Origin: Holothuria scabra
Lineage: Eukaryota; Echinodermata; Holothuroidea; Aspidochirotida; Holothuriidae
Direction of reading: 5' to 3'
Assembly (NCBI GenBank): GCA_037179385.1
Contig: CM074184.1
Location: 13,658,001-13,722,000 of the forward strand
Length of the DNA: 64,000 bases
Part shown: in pieces, positions 58,900 through 64,000 of the stretch
Layout of the letters: each line of letters opens with the position of its first letter
Numbering within the stretch: position 1 is the first letter of the stretch
Translations under genes and position numbers: made by a program
Notes under the pieces: generated by a model
What the model was told of the DNA's origin: nothing
The model's input: the letters and a program-made list of their open reading frames with translations, nothing else
Database searches by the model: none

Positions 58900-60077
58900 A
58901 AACTTGAACCTTTTATATCTCAGCTCAGGAATGTCATATGAAGATGGGAGTTGGACTGTTAGAATTCATTTTTCATTTTCGTATATACATATTTTTGAAT
59001 TTTTTGACTTGAGGTACACATTCAGGTGATTTACACAATTCTGTGTTGTTTTTATTAAAAACTGGTGATCTGATCTTATTTAAGAGTTGACCCTTTGTTG
59101 GGTTTTTACTATGAAATGATTTGTTCACCCCCAAGGCATAATGATTATGACAAAATATAATAATTCCTATTGAGTGCTGGGCTGTTACATTTCGGTAAAA
59201 ACTACACTTGGCTAGGCTAAAGGAGTTTGGGGGAAATTAGTGACATCGTGTTATTTGAACCACCCATGGTGTGTAATATGGACAGCTCGTCCATATTAAA
59301 CGATATGATGTGTAAAATGGACCGGTCCAAATTACAAACACGTTGGCCCGGGTGCTTCAATTAACTACACACATGGAAATGAATAGACAGTAGGAGTACC
59401 CTACATAGAAGTATTTGCTCACCCTTTCATTCGTCTTCGCAGTTTGTATTAGTAATAAGCTTGGGCATATGCGTAATTCCCATGCCATGAGCCAATTGCT
59501 AAACTTGGTCTGTGCCTATTTGGTACGTTGCGGCGCCTAACTTTGGGATGGGGAGGCAAGCAAAGGACAAGTCATTTTAAGGGAAAATAGCATCAATTAA
59601 GACCTAAAATATAACACCGAAAGACAGGAAGGGTGTGAGAAGTGTTTCTGTTATCAATTCACATGATGATTTGAGAAATTTTGCAGCAATATTTTGCTCG
59701 GTCATTTTACACGGCAGGTGGTTCATTTTACACACCTTGTTGGTTCGAATTACACATGGGTGGTTTAAATTGGACCACGTTCAAAATTTTCTATTTTTAG
59801 CGATAACTTTCCCTGGGAAAATGCAAAGAGAGTTTCTACTCTCCTACAAAAAGAATATTCCGTTAATCTCCCAATAGTGCCCCTTTAAGCAGTTGGTTGC
59901 GTTTATCTCTGATTTTGTGGGGCTTTATAATTAGGGGGTCCAAATTGCACGGCGTTCCCCTAACAATAAACGGGTCCATGAGTACCGGTACCTTGTAGCC
60001 TTCTACACTTAACAGACTGCTGTTCTAACAGGATATACTGTGAGATCGAGCCACTATTAGCAGATTAGGCCTCCTTT
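58900..60077. other. No gene; paired palindromes near 59274-59329
   Basis: Contains a 10-bp stem, 5-base loop hairpin (59274-59298) and the palindrome TGGACCGGTCCA (59318-59329), with several further AATTACAC and TGGACC phrases up to 59950. No coding sequence recognised. Confidence 0.5.
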
Positions 60078-61132
60078 CAGTGGCGTACGAATGGGGGACC
60101 ATTGGACTATTCTCCCCTCACCGATGCTATTTTTTCTTTGTTCTTAAAAATACGGAGTCAAACTTTAGTAACACAGATTGTACTTCAAAAGATAGCATAT
60201 GTGGCACCAGATTGCATACAAGGACACCCAATTTGTCAAAAATTTTCAAAGAGGAAGGATTGCATCTTAAAGGCCCCTCAGTGATGCCAATATTATTTAA
60301 TTCTTACAAATGGGCAAATTCTGTCAAATTTCATTTTTTTCTTAAAAAGGGTGGACTCTGTACCCCACTGGTGAAATCGATTAAAATAAAGACTGCATTT
60401 AAAGATTCTCTTTACAAGCATGAATACGCTATTTTTGGCCATCTGAGGAGTCTGATTTTTCTAAATTTTCCTTACGTTCCACACCAACCAAAGGTGACGC
60501 TTCGCTCAGTCTTTTGGGCAAATTGCATTTTGGGGGTCAAATTAGTTCTAAACTCCCTGATCACTTTGCAGTTTCCGAACGTATTTTGAAGTGAGCATTT
60601 TATTGCAAACGAAAGAAGAAGAAAGCGACTCGTTAGATTCTTCGTATACGTCAGGAAAATGCTTTTTCCGGCCATCTGAGGGGTCTGATTTTCCGAAATT
60701 TTCTCTACGGTCCGCGCCAACCAAGGGTGGCGCTCCGCTAAGATAATCTTTGTGGACAAGAAAAACTACAGCCCTGTACCGATCAATGTTTTTTTTACTC
60801 CTAAAAGTGTGCAAATTTAATGACAAGTTTTACTTCGTAAGGTAGCATACTGTAAATGACATAAGAATACATGTTAAGACACGGAAGTTTTCAGTTTTAT
60901 CCCCATGAACCACCATGATTCAACTTTTAACACTGTTCCTGTCAAAGTCGAAAATCATTTTGCATCTAGGCTCCTTGAAAACGCCAACTTACTTTCCCGA
61001 CAACCCTCCCCTTAGACCATTCTGTATGCACCCCCCCCCCCTTTCGGAGAAACATACACATTGACCGGGAAAAGTTTTGGGGAAATTTCATACCTTTGCC
61101 CCCACCTGCAAAAAATCCTAGCTACGCCACTG
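60078..61132. mobile_element. hAT-like nonautonomous element without detectable TSD
   Basis: Both ends start CAGTGGCGTA (60078-60087; 61123-61132 in reverse complement). Inside are two copies of the shared module (about 60430-60545 and 60655-60760) and a C run near the right end. The flanks CCTCCTTT and GTATTGCC do not match, so the two ends may come from different copies. Confidence 0.7.
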
Positions 61133-62160
61133 GTATTGCCGATTGCAATGCACCTTTGGTGGCGGTTTTTGTCAGAATTTCACGAAATACCGTTTAACAA
61201 TCAATGTTGTTACTATGCTACTTTAACGAATAGTTAAGATTTCACTCTCATTTCCCTTTTGGTTATCTATTACCGTGCAGTTCCGTGCATTTTTACTACA
61301 TTTCTCCACTGCAGTCTGTATGTCTGATTAAAATCATGTGGCAGCCACCCGGGTCCCCCCATTCACTGTTGAAATTCTTTTAACTTGGAATCAGTTTTGG
61401 TTAGGACAACTTTTTATTGATGTAGTGAACTATAGAGGTGGTGCAGTGGAGGGAGAGGGGATTATGGAAGACCAGGAAATCTCCACGTACAATAAGTGTT
61501 GCTATATTTTGGTAAAAGTGCTGATCCATTTTTGTCTGGGATTGTAGCTGCAAACTTGCTGTACATGGGAATCTGTGCAGAATACTATTTCTTTTCATTG
61601 CCCCAAGTTGTTTCATTGCCATTTGTCCACTAAAACCGTGTCTTCGACTCTCATCGTTCTATTGCCAGATGCATCACATGAGTGACCAATTTCAATGCAA
61701 TTGGGTCGGCATTGCAAATACAAAGAGCTACAGGTACAGTAAGTTCAAATACAATCGTGTTAACTAATAAGGCTACTTGACTGCATCGTTTCACCTTTAT
61801 ACAGTAGGTCTTTAACAATGCTTTTGACTTATACACAAGAATATTGCCCTAATATTTACGGGTAGTATTTTAGAGAAAGATTCATGATACCGCAAAGAAT
61901 GGGTGCTAACTTCAAATCATCTTATAAAACTTCTTATGTTCTTCTTCAATTTAAAATTCTTCAGTTTCATTTCTTGTCGAGACTGCTGTAGTACTAGTGT
62001 CACTAATTCCTCCCCCATTTTATCGTGAATTCTCTGTCTCACAGGCATGTATATTGCATTTCAATAAATCGATAATATCCGCGGTTACACTGAGTAATTG
62101 TTCATCATTTTTCAAAGTACCTGCTGGACCATGGAAATACTACCTCGTACTTCGTTTATG
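61133..62160. other. No recognisable feature
   Basis: No exon, RNA gene or bounded repeat recognised. Confidence 0.35.
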
Positions 62161-62163
62161 GTT

Positions 62164-62290
62164 TGACAATCATAGTTTGTGATAGCAATTAGATGGACAA
62201 TCATAGTTTGTGTTCATAATTAAGGGGATTTACAAACGGACGAGAGTTTGTGTTGACAATTAAAGGGACCATCGTAGTTTGTGTTGATTT
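62164..62290. repeat. Degenerate tandem repeat with ATAGTTTGTG motifs
   Basis: CATAGTTTGTG, CATAGTTTGTG, CGAGAGTTTGTG and CGTAGTTTGTG occur at about 35-45 bp spacing with AATTA between them. Confidence 0.65.
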
Positions 62291-62717
62291 TTTTAAACAA
62301 AGATTCTGTACCACAATCATACATTGAAAGACTCAAAAATCATTTCACATATACAGTCTCTGACTTCAAGTCATGATTGCTGCCGTGTCAGATTAATATT
62401 GAACCCGAAAAACTATTTCATGAATTCACATATACAACGTAATGGACATCATTTCTCCGAACTCGAAATACCCCTCAATTTCACTAGCCTGTATTCTGGT
62501 ACACAATCACTTTGCGAAAGAAGAGACGAGGTGCATGCAGAGGTTACTTTTCTCTGCTAATCTGATCTTTGGTGACCCTTTAATTATACGCCCCCTCCAA
62601 AGCTAGGCTGCAGAACTGTTGGTGGCGCCTCCGCATAGATTATAGCCTTCTTGCTGGCACTCAGTCCAATGTTCTTTCCTGTCCCACAGCGCCTGTTGCT
62701 TCTTAAAGTAAATACCT

Positions 62718-63125
62718 ACTACATACCGATACTTTTCAAAAAATTCTTTGAAAGCATCCACGTAATAATTTAATATTTATTCGTCTATGTTCAGTATCAG
62801 TATGCTAATGTTTTCACTATATAGTCAATGCAGTCACACCATTGTCTGGCAGGAACGTGTTTGTGTGTTGACTAACAATTTTACCACATATTTTTGTTTG
62901 TTTCATTTTTTCTCTCGTTGTTACTACATACCGATTCTTTTCAAAAAATTCTTTAAAAGCATCCACGTAATAATTTAATATTTATTCCGCTATGTTCAGT
63001 ATCAGTATGCTTTTGTTTTCACTATATAGTCAATGCAGTCACACCATTGTCTGGCAGGAACGTTTTTTGTGTTTTGACTAACAATTTTACCACATAGTTT
63101 TGTTTCATTTTTCTCTCGTTGTTGG
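62718..63125. repeat. 205-bp tandem duplication
   Basis: The block starting ACTACATACCGAT at 62718 begins again at 62923 and matches with few changes ('caatgcagtcacaccattgt' in both). Confidence 0.92.
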
Positions 63126-63459
63126 AACCTCGTTCAAGTTACCATAGGAAGGTGAAAGCATATACCACTCTAAATGAAATGGTTAACTTTACGACCAACA
63201 TAAATATACTTAGGCTCTCCGTGATATCTGCGACCTCACATACTGCGCTACCATGACAACGACGCTCGAAATGTTGACATCAAATATTTGTACCTTTGCA
63301 CTTTTTTGCAGTATTTGACCATATAATTGCACTCGTTAGTTGTCTGAAAGTATGATACAGAGAAAGCACTAAACAAGAATGGAATGAGTGCTCGTGAGGG
63401 CACCATCAATTAGAACCATTGAACACGAGTTCAAAAGGTTCCTCATGACTCTTGTGTAA

Positions 63460-63793
63460 TTAAGGCCTGTATACACGAGCAACATTTGTAAAACATTCTC
63501 AAAACACTACTTCACCTGCAACAAACGACAAACCCAAAACATGCTTGTTTTCGGTTTGTTGCACAGTGCAGGCAGAGAAAAAACAATTTGAAAACATTTT
63601 GAAAATGTTTTGAGAATGTTTTGAAAAGAATTGACAGGATATTTCTTTTGCAACATTTCCAAAACATGCGGTCTACCCTGTCTACACTGTGCAACAAACC
63701 GAAAACAGCTTGTTTTGGATTTGTTGCACAGTAGATGTTTTGGAAATGTTTTCGGAATGTTTTACAAATGTTGCTCGTGTATACAGGCCTTAA
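63460..63793. mobile_element. TTAA-flanked MITE, 326 bp (63464-63789)
   Basis: Perfect inverted repeats of 35 bp begin GGCCTGTATACACGAG (63464-63498 and 63755-63789), flanked by TTAA on both sides (63460-63463, 63790-63793). TTAA duplication is typical of piggyBac and Kolobok superfamilies. The interior contains further AAAACATT and CAACAAACC inverted motifs. Confidence 0.88.
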
Positions 63794-63799
63794 CAGTAA

Positions 63800-64000
63800 G
63801 GACTTGTCAGTCAAGTCGCCCAAGCAAAGTCGCCCATACCAATGTCGTCCCTAGCTCGGCTAACAAAGTCACCCACTTCATGTATAAAAACTCTCTAAAA
63901 CATGAAAAATGATCAAAATAGCGACTTTTTAGATCCTCTTTCAAACACGGGAATTGCCATTTTCGAATCTCCATGGGATACGATTTTCTGTATGCTCTTC
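63800..64000. other. Short AAGTCGCCC motif cluster, no gene
   Basis: AAGTCGCCC, AAGTCGCCC, ATGTCGTCC and AAGTCACCC recur between 63815 and 63875. Nothing else recognised to the window end. Confidence 0.4.

Noticed and set aside
60071..61140. 8-bp target duplication for the element at 60078
   Set aside because: The flanking octamers CCTCCTTT and GTATTGCC differ, so no duplication is claimed.

Overview
This is nuclear DNA from an animal. Coding exons are short and bounded by GT-AG introns, GC content is low, and most of the window is transposon debris. The two recognisable genes are conserved metazoan genes. The repeat mix (CR1/Jockey-like LINEs, L1/Tx1-like LINE relics, a DIRS element, a Penelope-like fragment, tRNA-derived SINEs, many hAT-like nonautonomous elements) suggests a marine invertebrate, and I favour an echinoderm such as a sea cucumber. 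That placement is an inference from style and not from a marker gene.

Layout. 1-2885: two tandem copies of a unit rich in the palindrome TTCGTACGAA; one copy carries a 389-bp foldback element. 3470-5640: LINE 3' fragments and a SINE that shares its 3' end with a LINE. 6388-7217: a possible TIR element. 7494-20370: a six-exon DXO gene (decapping/deNADding exoribonuclease, 401 codons, catalytic motifs intact). Its 6.5-kb fourth intron holds a satellite of about 146 bp per unit that carries AGGTCAAAGGTCA (DR1 nuclear-receptor-type) motifs, and a 939-bp hAT-like element. 23397-24467: GPANK1 on the minus strand, tail-to-tail with DXO, in one open reading frame. 25384-25678: last two exons of an unrecognised minus-strand gene. 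26826-31874: two large TIR elements and an inverted duplication. 32880-34870: dispersed repeats and a second, frameshifted LINE copy. 35525-37463: a truncated DIRS retroelement. 39196-39366: a 171-bp MITE. 43184-46456 and 48760-50606: two hAT-like elements with perfect 8-bp target duplications. 46826-48360: LINE relics. 51061-53847: Penelope fragment, long (TA)n, SINE head, then 414 uninterrupted AAG units. 54700-58210: LINE relics on both strands. 58498-58896: second copy of the foldback element. 60078-61132: hAT-like element. 62718-63125: 205-bp tandem duplication. 63464-63789: TTAA-flanked MITE with 35-bp perfect inverted repeats.

DXO and GPANK1 are both residents of the human MHC class III region, so their close linkage here may preserve an ancient gene neighbourhood. 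Apart from these genes nearly everything supportable is mobile or repetitive DNA. Reverse-transcriptase fragments are all truncated or interrupted, so no autonomous element in the window looks active.
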